From contig CAWAQJ010000014.1 of the NCBI GenBank assembly GCA_963784175.1, forward strand, positions 372,001-436,000: 64,000 nucleotides of DNA. Direction: 5' to 3'. The translations under genes were made by a program, and so were the position numbers. This document shows positions 52,339-64,000 of the stretch, one piece after another. Under the pieces are notes generated by a model that saw only the letters and a list, made by a program, of their open reading frames with translations, had not been told where the DNA came from and searched no databases. The stretch is from JAIBJN01 sp963784175 (GTDB lineage: Bacteria; Actinomycetota; Thermoleophilia; Gaiellales; Gaiellaceae). The first letter of the stretch is position 1. Every line of letters starts with the position of its first letter.

Positions 52339-52501
52339 GAGGGTTCGGCGGAACGTGGCTCGCCGCAGGGGCGTGATGGTCGTTCCGAGGCAAGGACGCA
52401 GGGAGCGTTCGTAGCCGGAGGCTACGGGCGCGACTGAGGACGCGGCATCGGGGCGAGCAGCGCGGCCCTGCGGCACCGCCCTCGTTCCGTCGAACCCTCC
52501 T
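52337..52501 (+). ncRNA. Candidate structured RNA or RNA-forming repeat element
   Basis: Outer stem: AGGAGGGTTCGGCGGAACG (52337-52355) with CGTTCCGTCGAACCCTCCT (52483-52501), 18 standard pairs and one G-U. Second stem: GCCGCAGGG (52362-52370) with CCCTGCGGC (52466-52474), 9 bp. Central hairpin: 52405-52416 with 52420-52431 around a GGA loop, 12 pairs including two U-G. All three irregular pairs are G-U only as + strand RNA (they would be A-C on the minus strand). It fills the gap between two convergent genes and begins within the stop codon of the first. Confidence 0.6.
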
Positions 52502-52504
52502 GAA

Positions 52505-52708
52505 TCAAGGGCGCTCGCGGCGCGCTTCGCGCTCGACGAGCTCCTCGAAGCACGGCGCCTGCTCGAAGGCGGCGAGCCCGGCGGGCGTCTCGCGCCTCGG
52601 CGGCCGGGAGCGCACCTTCATCCGGCCTGCCGCCGCGAGGCCGGCCATGCTGCCGACGAGGCCGCCGAGCAGGAAGGTACGGAGCCGCTTGCCTCGCTCG
52701 CCTTCCAC
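52505..52708 (-). CDS. Small hypothetical protein with one hydrophobic segment
   Basis: 67 residues: basic start, a short hydrophobic stretch (TFLLGGLVGSMAGLAAAGRM) and a soluble tail (ETPAGLAAFEQAPCFEELVE). It resembles small YtxH-like membrane proteins. GTG at 52706-52708; divergent from the pseudouridine kinase gene (24 nt apart). Confidence 0.55.
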   Translation of the reverse strand: MEGERGKRLRTFLLGGLVGSMAGLAAAGRMKVRSRPPRRETPAGLAAFEQAPCFEELVEREARRERP

Positions 52709-52732
52709 GAGGCCGATTGTAGGGTCCGTGGC

Positions 52733-53533
52733 GTGATCTGCACGCTCGGAGACCTCCTCCTGGACGTGATCGTGCGCCTGGAGGGGCCGATCGCGGAAGA
52801 TACGGACACGTATGGACGCACGCGCGTCGGAGCCGGAGGTCAGGCCGCCAACGTCGCCGCCTGGGCGGTGGCGCTCGGCGGACGCGCCCGCTTCCTCGGC
52901 AAGCGAGCCCGCGACCCGGCCGGCCGCCTGCTCGCCGAGGAGCTCGCGGCGCGCGGCGTGGAGCTCGCCGGCCCGGAGGTCGAGTCCGGCACGGGGACGG
53001 TGGTCTCGGTCGCAACGCCGAACGGCGCGAGGACGATGTTGAGCGACCGCGGAGTCTCGACGACCTTCGCGCCCGACGAGCTCGACCCGACCTGGCTCGA
53101 GGGCTGCGAGTGGCTCCACGTTCCGGGCTACAGCCTCGTCCGCTCGCCGCTCCGCGAGACGGCGCTCGCTGCTGCCTCGAGCGGCGTCCGGATCAGCATC
53201 GACCTCAGCTCCACCGCCGCGGTCGAGGAAGCCGGCGTCGAGCCGTTCCGGCAGACGGTGGAGTCGCTCGCCCCGGACGTCGTCTTCGCCAACGAGGCGG
53301 AGGCAGAGCTGCTCGGCTCGCTCACCGCGCCCACGGTCGTCGTCAAGCGCGGCGCGCGTGGGAGCGTCGTCCGGACCGCCGAGGGAGACGCGGAGCTGGC
53401 GTCGCTCGACGTCGAGGTCGTGGACACGACCGGCGCGGGCGACGCGTTCGCGGCCGGCTTCCTGCTGGACGGGCCCGAGTTGGCCGTCGAGGCCGCCGCG
53501 CGCTGTGTGGCCAAGATGGGGGCGATGCCCTAG
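52733..53533 (+). CDS. PfkB-family kinase, probable pseudouridine kinase
   Basis: 266 residues, shorter than the ~310 usual. N-terminal TLGDLLLDVIVRL, the substrate-binding GAGGQAANVAAWAVALGG and the catalytic/anion-hole signature VDTTGAGDAFAAGFLL. The neighbour 3 nt downstream is a pseudouridine-5'-phosphate glycosidase, so the most likely substrate is pseudouridine, which it would phosphorylate. A ribokinase or fructokinase activity cannot be excluded from sequence alone. Start GTG 52733. Confidence 0.8.
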   Translation: MICTLGDLLLDVIVRLEGPIAEDTDTYGRTRVGAGGQAANVAAWAVALGGRARFLGKRARDPAGRLLAEELAARGVELAGPEVESGTGTVVSVATPNGARTMLSDRGVSTTFAPDELDPTWLEGCEWLHVPGYSLVRSPLRETALAAASSGVRISIDLSSTAAVEEAGVEPFRQTVESLAPDVVFANEAEAELLGSLTAPTVVVKRGARGSVVRTAEGDAELASLDVEVVDTTGAGDAFAAGFLLDGPELAVEAAARCVAKMGAMP

Positions 53534-53535
53534 CC

Positions 53536-54435
53536 GTGGCCGACCTGATCCGCATCCATCCCGAGGTGCGGGCCGCGCTCGAGGCCCGGCGGCCCGTGGT
53601 CGCGCTCGAGACGACGCTCGTCTCGCACGGCTTTCCGAGCGGCGAGGGCGGCGCCGTCGCCGCGGAGGCCGAGCGGCGCGTGCGGGCTGCCTGGGCGGTT
53701 CCGGCGACGATCGGCGTGATCGACGGCGTCATCCAGGTCGGTCTCGAGGAGGAGCAGCTGGCGCGCTTCGCGGACACGCCGGACGCCCGCAAGGTCGGCC
53801 CGCGCGACCTCGCCGCGTGCGCGGCCCAGGGAGATCTCGGCGCGACGACCGCGGGCGCGACGCTCGCGATCTGCCGAGCCGTCGGCATCGGCTTCCTCGG
53901 CACGGGCGGGATAGGTGGCGTTCACAGGGGCTGGAATGAGCGGCCGGACATCTCGGCCGACCTCGGTGAGCTCGCGCGCACGGAGGCGCTCGTCGTCGCC
54001 TCCGGCGCGAAGTCCATCCTCGACGTCGAGGCAACCGCCGAGCTGCTCGAGACGATCGGTGTGCCGGTGCTGGGCTGGAGAACGGACACGATGCCGCTCT
54101 TCTACTCACGCGACGGTGGGCCACCGGTCTCCGCGCGCGTGCTGACGGTGGAGGAGGTCGCACAGATCGCACAGTTCCACTGGCGCCTCGGCAGGCACTC
54201 GGCTCTCCTGCTCGCGCGCCCGACCGACGAGAGCCTGGACGTCGAGCCGTTGATCAAGGAGGGCGTCGCCGAGGCCGCGAAGCAGGACGTGCGAGGCCCG
54301 GACGTGACGCCCTTCGTGCTCGCCTACCTCCACGAGGCGAGCAGCGGCGCGACGGTCGAGGTGAACAAGAAGCTGATCGCGGAGAACGCCGCGCTCGCCG
54401 CCGAGGTGGCGGTCGCGTATTCCCGGCTCCAGTGA
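53536..54435 (+). CDS. psuG: Pseudouridine-5'-phosphate glycosidase
   Basis: 299 residues. Splits pseudouridine 5'-phosphate into uracil and ribose 5-phosphate. Family marks: VVALETTLVSHGFPSGEG (catalytic Glu), TIGVIDGVIQVGL, ARKVGPRDLAACAAQGDLGA (with the lysine), FLGTGGIGGVHRG and NKKLIAENAALAAEVAVAY. Starts at GTG 53536, 3 nt after the kinase stop, giving a two-gene pseudouridine-catabolism operon. Confidence 0.94.
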   Translation: MADLIRIHPEVRAALEARRPVVALETTLVSHGFPSGEGGAVAAEAERRVRAAWAVPATIGVIDGVIQVGLEEEQLARFADTPDARKVGPRDLAACAAQGDLGATTAGATLAICRAVGIGFLGTGGIGGVHRGWNERPDISADLGELARTEALVVASGAKSILDVEATAELLETIGVPVLGWRTDTMPLFYSRDGGPPVSARVLTVEEVAQIAQFHWRLGRHSALLLARPTDESLDVEPLIKEGVAEAAKQDVRGPDVTPFVLAYLHEASSGATVEVNKKLIAENAALAAEVAVAYSRLQ

Positions 54436-54440
54436 GATCA

Positions 54441-54455
54441 CCCGCTGAGCGCGGG
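54441..54455. terminator. Short hairpin between convergent genes
   Basis: CCCGC (54441-54445) and GCGGG (54451-54455) with a TGAGC loop, 6 nt after the psuG stop and 3 nt past the end of the next minus-strand gene. A possible two-way terminator, but short. Confidence 0.35.
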
Positions 54456-54457
54456 CG

Positions 54458-54679
54458 TCACTCGTCGATGCGCTCGATGGCGACGATGTCCTCGGCGGCG
54501 AAGTCCTCCTCGCCCGCCTGACCCCACCCGACCACGTCGCCGCTCGGCAGGACCGCGACCGGCTCGATCACGCGGCCGTCGCGCAGGAGCAGGCGCGTCT
54601 GGTGGGCGCCCCAGGCGTCCTGGGGCCACGAGGCGACCTCGGTCGTGACCCAGTCCGGCAGGCGGGTCGGCTCGTCCAC
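54458..54679 (-). CDS. Small hypothetical protein
   Basis: 73 residues, rich in beta strands: PTRLPDWVTTEVASWPQDAW, LLLRDGRVIEPVAVLPSGDV, FAAEDIVAIERIDE. It looks like a small SH3-like barrel. No known family. The GTG 54679 follows the GYD-domain gene stop by 17 nt. Confidence 0.55.
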   Translation of the reverse strand: MDEPTRLPDWVTTEVASWPQDAWGAHQTRLLLRDGRVIEPVAVLPSGDVVGWGQAGEEDFAAEDIVAIERIDE

Positions 54680-54696
54680 CCTGACCCCGGGCGGTG

Positions 54697-54984
54697 CTAG
54701 CCGCCGAGGAGCTTGATGAGGTCGTCGACCTCGAGCATCTCGTACGACTGCGTCTGGACACTCCCGCGCGCCCCCAGCGAGATCGAGACCTCGGCGACGA
54801 CCGCGGCGTTCTCGGCCTCGACGATGTTGACGAAGTCGTACGGGCCGAGCACGAACCACTGGTGGATCACCTTCGCGCCCAGCTCCTCGACGTCCTTGTT
54901 GACCTCGCGCAGGCGGTCCGGGTTCGCGCGGAGCGTCTGCAGGCCCTGATCGCTCAGCGTCGACAGCATCAGGTACTTGGGCAT
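54697..54984 (-). CDS. GYD-domain protein
   Basis: 95 residues. The GYD family pattern is visible: KYLMLSTLSDQGLQTLRANP, the central HQWFVLGPYDFVNIVEAENA and a C-terminal EMLEVDDLIKLL. A ferredoxin-like fold of unknown function. Start ATG 54984, 8 nt downstream of the membrane protein gene. Confidence 0.85.
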   Translation of the reverse strand: MPKYLMLSTLSDQGLQTLRANPDRLREVNKDVEELGAKVIHQWFVLGPYDFVNIVEAENAAVVAEVSISLGARGSVQTQSYEMLEVDDLIKLLGG

Positions 54985-54992
54985 CTCTCCTC

Positions 54993-55679
54993 CTAGGCGG
55001 GTTCGCGGCCCGAGGATACAGCGGCCCGCGCCCGTTGCTCGAAATAGAGGACGGACAGGCCGAGGAAGAAGAACGGCGCGAGGACGACCTGGACGATCGC
55101 GATGGCAATGCGCGTCGCGTTGTCGGCGAAGCTGATCAGCAGCCCGGCGAGCAGGATCCCGAAAAGCACGTTGACGATCAGGAGCGCCGCGACGACGCCG
55201 GTCGCGTGCAGGTAGTCGACCTTGGAGAGCGCGAGCGTCCGTTCGAGCGCGTACGTGGCCACCTGGAACGTGCCGCCGCTCGCCCGGGTCTGCTCGACCA
55301 TCGCGGCCGGCACGGCGAACACGGTCAGCCCCAGCCAGAACGCGACGAGGATGAAGAGCAGCGAGAGGTAGCCGGCGAGCGCGAACGGGAGCCCGACGAC
55401 CGCAGCCAGCAGCAGGATCACCGGAAAGCGCACGAGGACCTGCGCCCACGCCTCGCGGAACGTGTCGCCCGCGACGAGGCGAACCGCGACGCCGCTCGCC
55501 ATCGTGAACATGATCGCCGTGACCACGTAGTAAACGGCCACGTGCACGATCCCCGCGAGCAGGAGACCACCGGCGTAGACGAGGCCCAGGCCGATCGCCG
55601 CCCGGATGCGGCTGCCGTAGATGCTCACCGTCTCCGCGAGGAGCTCGCCGAGCTTGAGCGGACGTTCGGGAGGCGACAC
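54993..55679 (-). CDS. Polytopic membrane protein, unknown
   Basis: 228 residues, about six helices, beginning with RPLKLGELLAETVSIYGSRI, an amphipathic N-terminal segment typical of glycerophosphoryl-diester/YciC-like DUF membrane proteins. No catalytic residues. GTG 55679; divergent from the GNAT gene. Probably first of a three-gene transcript with the GYD protein and the small gene. Confidence 0.75.
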   Translation of the reverse strand: MSPPERPLKLGELLAETVSIYGSRIRAAIGLGLVYAGGLLLAGIVHVAVYYVVTAIMFTMASGVAVRLVAGDTFREAWAQVLVRFPVILLLAAVVGLPFALAGYLSLLFILVAFWLGLTVFAVPAAMVEQTRASGGTFQVATYALERTLALSKVDYLHATGVVAALLIVNVLFGILLAGLLISFADNATRIAIAIVQVVLAPFFFLGLSVLYFEQRARAAVSSGREPA

Positions 55680-55701
55680 GACGAGACTCTAGGGTGCAAT
55701 C

Positions 55702-56157
55702 GTGGAGATCCGCCGCGAGAACTACGAAGCGTTCACGTCACAGGCGCTCGTCGCGGCCCTGAACGCCGAGCTCCTCGACCGCTACGAGGGCTTCGACGGG
55801 TCGGGCGGCGAGCACGCCGCGCGCGACTTCGAGCCGCCCGACGGGGCCTTCGTCGTTGGCTGGGAGGACGGGGAGCCGGTCGCGTGCGGAGGCGTCTGCC
55901 GCTACGACGAGACGACCGCCGAGATCAGGCGGATGTACGTGGCGCCGTCGGCGCGCGGGCGCGGCCTCTCCCGGTTCGTGCTGGCCGCGCTCGAGGACGA
56001 GGCGCGGGAGCTCGGCTACGACCTCGTCCGCCTGGAGACGGGCGACCAGCAGCCGGAGGCGATCAAGCTCTACGCCTCGTCCGGCTATGAGCCGATCCCC
56101 CGCTACGGCCCCTTCGTGGACGACCCGCGCAGCCTCTGCTTCGAGAAGCGCCTGTGA
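55702..56157 (+). CDS. GNAT-family N-acetyltransferase
   Basis: 151 residues. The acetyl-CoA site is clear: IRRMYVAPSARGRGLSRFVL (motif A, xxRGxG) followed by RLETGDQQPEAIKLYASSGY and FEKRL. The acceptor is unknown. Start GTG 55702. Followed by the cupin gene 15 nt later, so likely cotranscribed. Confidence 0.9.
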   Translation: MEIRRENYEAFTSQALVAALNAELLDRYEGFDGSGGEHAARDFEPPDGAFVVGWEDGEPVACGGVCRYDETTAEIRRMYVAPSARGRGLSRFVLAALEDEARELGYDLVRLETGDQQPEAIKLYASSGYEPIPRYGPFVDDPRSLCFEKRL

Positions 56158-56172
56158 TCTAGGCTTACGCAC

Positions 56173-56543
56173 GTGGGCTACACGGTCTTCCAGGCGGGTG
56201 AGCTGGCCTTCGAGCCGCGCGGCGAGGACGACCCGCGCATGGTGGCGCGGATCACCGATGCGCTCTCGGCGTCGCGGGCGAACGTCTGGCGCTATCCGCC
56301 CGGGACGCAGGGGAAGCGCCACCGCGACCTGGGCCAGGAGGAGGTCTTCGTCGTCCTCGAGGGAACGCTGACGATCGACCTCGGCGAGCCGCCGGAACGG
56401 CACGAGGTCGGGCAGGGCGGCGTCGTGGTCGTCGAGCGAGGGACCATCCTCCAGCTCCGCAACGCCGGCGACGAGGAGGTCGTCCTCTTCATCTACGGCG
56501 CACCGCCCGAGACCGGCAAGTCCGAGTTCTTCGACCCGGTGCC

Positions 56544-56547
<4 letters not shown>
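56173..56547 (+). CDS. Single-domain cupin protein
   Basis: 124 residues. Cupin motif 1 is degenerate: GKRHRDLGQEEVFVVLEG has one of the usual histidines; motif 2 is HEVGQGGVVVVERGTILQLR. A metal-dependent sugar or small-molecule role is possible but unproven. GTG 56173. Its stop shares a CTAG with the convergent clpB stop. Confidence 0.85.
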
Positions 56548-59005
<2,458 letters not shown>

Positions 59006-59024
<19 letters not shown>

Positions 59025-59401
59025 GTCCTCTTCGTGGGTTCGGGGAGCGTTTCGCTCGGGTTGCGGTACAGCACGATGTCGCGCCGATACTGGCGGTGGA
59101 CGCGCTGGATCTCCTCGCGGGATTCGCGCTCGACGCGCGCGAGCCGCGCGCGCAGCCGGCCGAGCTCGTCCTCGAGACGGAGCACGGTCTCGACGCCTGC
59201 GAGGTTGAGCCCCAGCTCGCCGGTCAGGCGCTGAATCAGCCGGAGGCGCTCGAGGTCGGCCTCCGAGTAGAGCCGGGTGTTGCCGGGCGTCCGCCGCGGC
59301 CGCACGAGGCCCTTCGTCTCGTAGACGCGCAGCGTCTGCGGGTGCATGCCGACGAGCTCGGCGGCGATGGAGATCATGTAGCGAGGCCTGTCGTCGTTCA
59401 C
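59006..59401 (-). CDS. hspR: HspR heat-shock repressor (MerR family)
   Basis: 131 residues. MerR-type winged helix YMISIAAELVGMHPQTLRVY, then YETKGLVRPRRTPGNTRLYS and a C-terminal helix (LRLEDELGRLRARLARVERE) for dimerisation. HspR, with DnaK as corepressor, shuts down dnaK and clpB in actinobacteria. GTG 59399-59401 overlaps the DnaJ stop (GTGA). Confidence 0.95.
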
Positions 59402-60483
59402 GTCCGCAGCTCCTCGCGCACGTCGCGGTTGGACACCTTCTGGAGGTTCTCGATCGCCTCTCGCTCGGCCTTGGAGAGCTTCGTCGGCACGGCCAGGCGC
59501 ACACGCGCGAGCAGGTCGCCCTTGCCGCCGCCGTTCAGCTTCGGCGCGCCCTTGCCGCGCACGCGCAGGAGCTTGCCGTCCTGCGAGCCCGCAGGAACCT
59601 TGAGGGAGATGCGCCCGTCGGGCGTGGGCACCTCGACCTCGGCGCCGAGCGCGGCCTCCGAGTAGCTGACCGGCACCTCGATGACGAGGTCGGCGCCGCG
59701 CCGCTCGAAGAGCTTCGAAGGTGCCACGCGCGTCGTCACGATCAGGTCGCCCGCGGGCCCGCCTCCGACGCCGCCCTCGCCCTTGCCTTTCAGCCGGATC
59801 TGGGTGCCGTCCCGAACGCCGGCGGGGATCTTCACCGTGTAGCGCTTCGTCCGCCGCTCGCGGCCGGAGCCGTGGCACTTCCGGCACGGCTTCTCGACCA
59901 CCGTGCCGTTGCCGCCGCAGCGCTCGCACGGGCGCGAGAAGGCGAAGAAGCCCTCGTCCTCGGACGTGACGCCGCGGCCACGGCAGACCGGGCAGATCGT
60001 CGGCGTCGTGCCGGGCTGCGCGCCCGAGCCGCCGCAGGTCGAGCACGCAGCTTCGAGCTCGACCGGGATCTTCGTGGTGAGGCCCTTCAGCGAGTCCTCG
60101 AAGGACAGGTTGACCGTGGCGCCCACGTCGGCGCCTCGCCTGCCGCGGGCGCGCTCACGCGCGGTGCCACCGCTCCCACGACCGAAGAGGCCGCCGAAGA
60201 GATCGCCGAGATCTCCCAGGTCGCCGACGTTCCCCGACCACTGGAAGCCGCCGCCGGGCGCGCCCTGGAACATGCGCGAGCCCAGCTGGTCGTACTGCTT
60301 GCGCTTCTCGGGATCGGAGAGGACGTCGTAGGCGCCCTGCACCTCCTTGAAGCGCTCCTCCGCGCTCGCGTCGCCCGGATTGCGGTCCGGGTGGTACTGG
60401 CGGGCGAGCTTGCGGTAGGCCTTCTTGATCTCGTCCGCAGAGGCCGTCTTCGAGACGCCCAGGGTCTCGTAGAGGTCCTTCAC
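59398..60483 (-). CDS. dnaJ: DnaJ co-chaperone
   Basis: 361 residues. J domain with HPD (YRKLARQYHPDRNPGDASAE), Gly/Phe linker, four zinc repeats CSTCGGSG, CPVCRGRG, CERCGGNG and CRKCHGSG, then the peptide-binding C domain. It delivers clients to DnaK and triggers its ATPase. GTG start overlapping the GrpE stop (GTGA). Confidence 0.96.
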   Translation of the reverse strand: MKDLYETLGVSKTASADEIKKAYRKLARQYHPDRNPGDASAEERFKEVQGAYDVLSDPEKRKQYDQLGSRMFQGAPGGGFQWSGNVGDLGDLGDLFGGLFGRGSGGTARERARGRRGADVGATVNLSFEDSLKGLTTKIPVELEAACSTCGGSGAQPGTTPTICPVCRGRGVTSEDEGFFAFSRPCERCGGNGTVVEKPCRKCHGSGRERRTKRYTVKIPAGVRDGTQIRLKGKGEGGVGGGPAGDLIVTTRVAPSKLFERRGADLVIEVPVSYSEAALGAEVEVPTPDGRISLKVPAGSQDGKLLRVRGKGAPKLNGGGKGDLLARVRLAVPTKLSKAEREAIENLQKVSNRDVREELRT

Positions 60484-60994
60484 GCCTCGGGCGCCTCCTG
60501 CGAGATGACCACTCGGGCCGGCCGCAGGACGCGGTCGCCCAGGCGGTAGCCCTTCTGGATCACCTCGAGGATCGCCCCGTCGCCCTGGTCGGACGGCTGC
60601 GTGAGCAGGGCCTCGTGGACGTGCGGGTCGAACGCGCCGTCGGTCTCGATCTCGACGAGCCCCTCCTTGGAGAGCGCCGAGCGGAGCTCGCGGTGCACCA
60701 GCCGCACGCCCTCCTCGAGCTTCGCCTCCTCGTGCTCCTCGGCGGCGACGAGCGCGCGCTCGAGGTCGTCGAGCACGGGCAGGAGCTCCTTGACGAGCCG
60801 CTCGTGCGCACGCGAGACGAGGCTCTCGTGGTCGCGGGCGGCGCGCTTGCGGAAGTTGTCGAAGTCGGCCGCGACACGCTTCAGGTCGGCCAGGTACTCG
60901 TCGCGCTCGCGCTCGAGGAGCGCGAGGCGCTCCTCGAGCTCTGCGACTGCCTGCTCTGCCTGGTTGTCGGGGCGGGTCTGCTCCTCGGAGGCCA

Positions 60995-60995
<1 letters not shown>
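60480..60995 (-). CDS. grpE: GrpE nucleotide exchange factor
   Basis: 171 residues: long N-terminal coiled coil (AVAELEERLALLERERDEYL) and the GrpE beta domain (VRLVHRELRSALSKEGLVEI, then FDPHVHEALL and VIQKGYRLGDRVLRPARVV). It opens the DnaK nucleotide site. The ATG shares an A with the DnaK TAA (TAATG). Confidence 0.96.
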
Positions 60996-62914
<1,919 letters not shown>

Positions 62915-62948
62915 ATGGTGAATCCCTCCGTTTTGCTGGCTTTTTCAG

Positions 62949-62979
62949 ACTAGGCTCAGAAAATCTAAGCCGAGTTATA
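62949..62979 (-). promoter_or_regulatory. dnaK promoter with operator-like palindrome
   Basis: Imperfect palindrome ACTAGGCTCAGA (62949-62960), AAA, TCTAAGCCGAGT (62964-62975), ten of twelve standard pairs. On the minus strand a -10-like TATAAC (62974-62979) overlaps its upstream edge, so the palindrome would cover the start of transcription. This is the expected place for HspR to act, but the sequence differs from the known HAIR element (CTTGAGT-N7-ACTCAAG). A second palindrome, GCCCTGCAGGGC, lies upstream at 62995-63006. Confidence 0.5.
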
Positions 62980-63031
62980 GCAGATCGCTAGCCAGCCCTG
63001 CAGGGCAGCGGTAGAGCCGATTTCGGGCAGC

Positions 63032-64000
63032 TCAGGAGGCCGCTGCGACGACCTGGAGCGAGGCGAGGGCGGGATCGGAGCAGTAGGAGAGCCGGGTGCC
63101 GCCGGCGGCGGCCTCCCGCAGCGCGTCGACGAGCTCCTGCGAGACCACCTCGCCGGGGGCGATGGCCGGGATGCCGGGCGGATAGGGCACGACCATCTCT
63201 GCCGCCACCCGCCCCCCGGCGGCCCCGGCGGCGACTGTTTCCCGCGCAGCGAAGAACGCCTCCCGCGGCGTCATCGCCGTCTCGGGGGTGATGTCCCAGA
63301 CGGCGCTCGCGGCACCGGGCGGCCGCGGCTCCCCGCGGCGCCTGGCGAAGGAGGCGACGAGCGCATCGCAGAGCTTCGTCACGCCGGCCTCGGTGTCCCC
63401 GATGGTCAGGAGCGGGACGAGCGTGTCACGGTTGGCGAGCTCGAACCGGATCCCCTCGGCGAAGAGGTCGGCCTCGACCTCGAGCCCGTCGGCTCCGGTG
63501 CCGGGGAGGGCGAGCGCGAGCTTGGTGGGGTCGTCGGAGTCGACGATGGCGAGCCCGTCGACCTCCGCCAGGCGCTCACGGACGAGGGCGGCGAGGCGCA
63601 GCGTCTCGGTCAGCAGCTCCTCCCCGCGCGTGGCCATGATCTGGCGCGCCCGGTCGAGGCTGGCGAGCAGCGCCGCGGAAACGCTCGTCGTGTGCAGGAG
63701 CTCGAACGACTCGTCGAGGCGCGCGAGGTCGAGCCGCTCCCCGCACGCGAGCAGGTAGGCGCTCTGCGTGAACGCGGCCAGGGTCTTGTGCGCCGAGGTG
63801 ACGAACGCGTCGGCGCCGAGCGAAATCGAGTGCGGCGGGAGATCCGGGTGAAACCCGAGGTGCGCGCCCCAGGCCTGGTCGATCACGAGCGGGATCCCGG
63901 CCGCATGGGCGAGCTCGGCGATGCGCGGGAGGTCCGAGAGGACGCCCACGAAGTTCGGCTCGACGAGGAACACGCCGCGCGCGTCGGGCGCGGAGGCCAG
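63032..64000 (-). CDS. Orn/Lys/Arg decarboxylase-family PLP enzyme, C-terminal part
   Basis: The last 323 codons; the start lies beyond the window edge. PLP site: LVIDQAWGAHLGFHPDLPPH (Asp ligand) and VTSAHKTLAAFTQSA (the lysine that binds PLP). The C-terminal end (VVPYPPGIPAIAPGEVVSQE) is the family signature. Probably an arginine, lysine or ornithine decarboxylase of the Gram-positive type, feeding polyamine synthesis. About 117 nt separate it from dnaK. Confidence 0.9.
   Translation of the reverse strand: MASAPDARGVFLVEPNFVGVLSDLPRIAELAHAAGIPLVIDQAWGAHLGFHPDLPPHSISLGADAFVTSAHKTLAAFTQSAYLLACGERLDLARLDESFELLHTTSVSAALLASLDRARQIMATRGEELLTETLRLAALVRERLAEVDGLAIVDSDDPTKLALALPGTGADGLEVEADLFAEGIRFELANRDTLVPLLTIGDTEAGVTKLCDALVASFARRRGEPRPPGAASAVWDITPETAMTPREAFFAARETVAAGAAGGRVAAEMVVPYPPGIPAIAPGEVVSQELVDALREAAAGGTRLSYCSDPALASLQVVAAAS

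Noticed and set aside
62949..62975. HAIR or CIRCE element at dnaK
   Set aside because: The palindrome there matches neither CTTGAGT-N7-ACTCAAG nor the CIRCE consensus, so I did not name it as either.

Overview
This is a high-GC bacterial chromosome segment, read as Actinomycetota and most likely the class Thermoleophilia (Gaiellales/Solirubrobacterales type). Seen directly: GC-rich codon use, many GTG/TTG starts, and very tight gene packing with 1-4 nt ATGA, GTGA and TGATG overlaps. The heat-shock cluster dnaK-grpE-dnaJ-hspR-clpB is an actinobacterial signature, as is the block metG-tatD-rsmA-ispE / tRNA-Gln-glmU-prs-rplY-pth-mfd / mazG-eno / ftsB-DUF501. The class assignment is inference from gene content.

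Layout. 1-3.7 kb: the end of a recombination helicase/nuclease pair (AddAB/AdnAB type) and a small zinc-ribbon protein. 3.8-10.8 kb: a sugar ABC transporter operon (ATPase, binding lipoprotein, two permeases) that runs on into a flavoprotein and a membrane-anchored parallel beta-helix protein; one permease carries an inserted Cna-like domain. 10.9-15.7 kb: an isocitrate/isopropylmalate dehydrogenase-family enzyme, an MFS exporter, a methyltransferase, ferredoxin, Rieske protein and DUF309. 15.7-18.5 kb: thioredoxin/CcmH/CcdA redox maturation genes and an L,D-transpeptidase. 18.5-25.5 kb: a membrane spermidine-synthase-like protein, a multi-GAF SpoIIE phosphatase, PAP2 phosphatase and an HTH-receiver regulator.

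25.5-45.9 kb is the housekeeping core: division (FtsB), glycolysis (pyruvate kinase, enolase), nucleotide cleaning (MazG), a lipoprotein prolyl isomerase, Mfd, Pth, L25, Prs, GlmU, tRNA-Gln, IspE, RsmA, TatD and MetG. An accessory patch (37-39 kb) of small secreted, membrane and unknown genes interrupts it. 46-50 kb: AbrB regulator, M23-like protein, RsmI, ROK glucokinase and an LCP cell-wall ligase. 50.4-56.5 kb: a GT-C-like membrane protein, the pseudouridine kinase/glycosidase pair and small proteins. 56.5-62.9 kb: the heat-shock operon. 63-64 kb: the start-less end of an Orn/Lys/Arg decarboxylase.

The most unusual item is a ~165 nt element (52337-52501) between convergent genes. It is bounded by 19 nt complementary arms and contains two further nested stems. 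All its non-Watson-Crick positions are G-U only on the + strand, so it looks like a structured RNA or a small RNA-forming repeat. Reading frames are interrupted at about 5.69 and 13.40 kb, and probably at 15.36 and 46.35 kb, in a pattern that fits one-base indels, either sequencing/assembly errors or real lesions. No prophage, insertion sequence, CRISPR array or rRNA was seen. The only non-coding stretch over 300 bases is 37074-37443, which holds a possible 28-codon gene, a terminator-like hairpin and a hairpin over a ribosome binding site.
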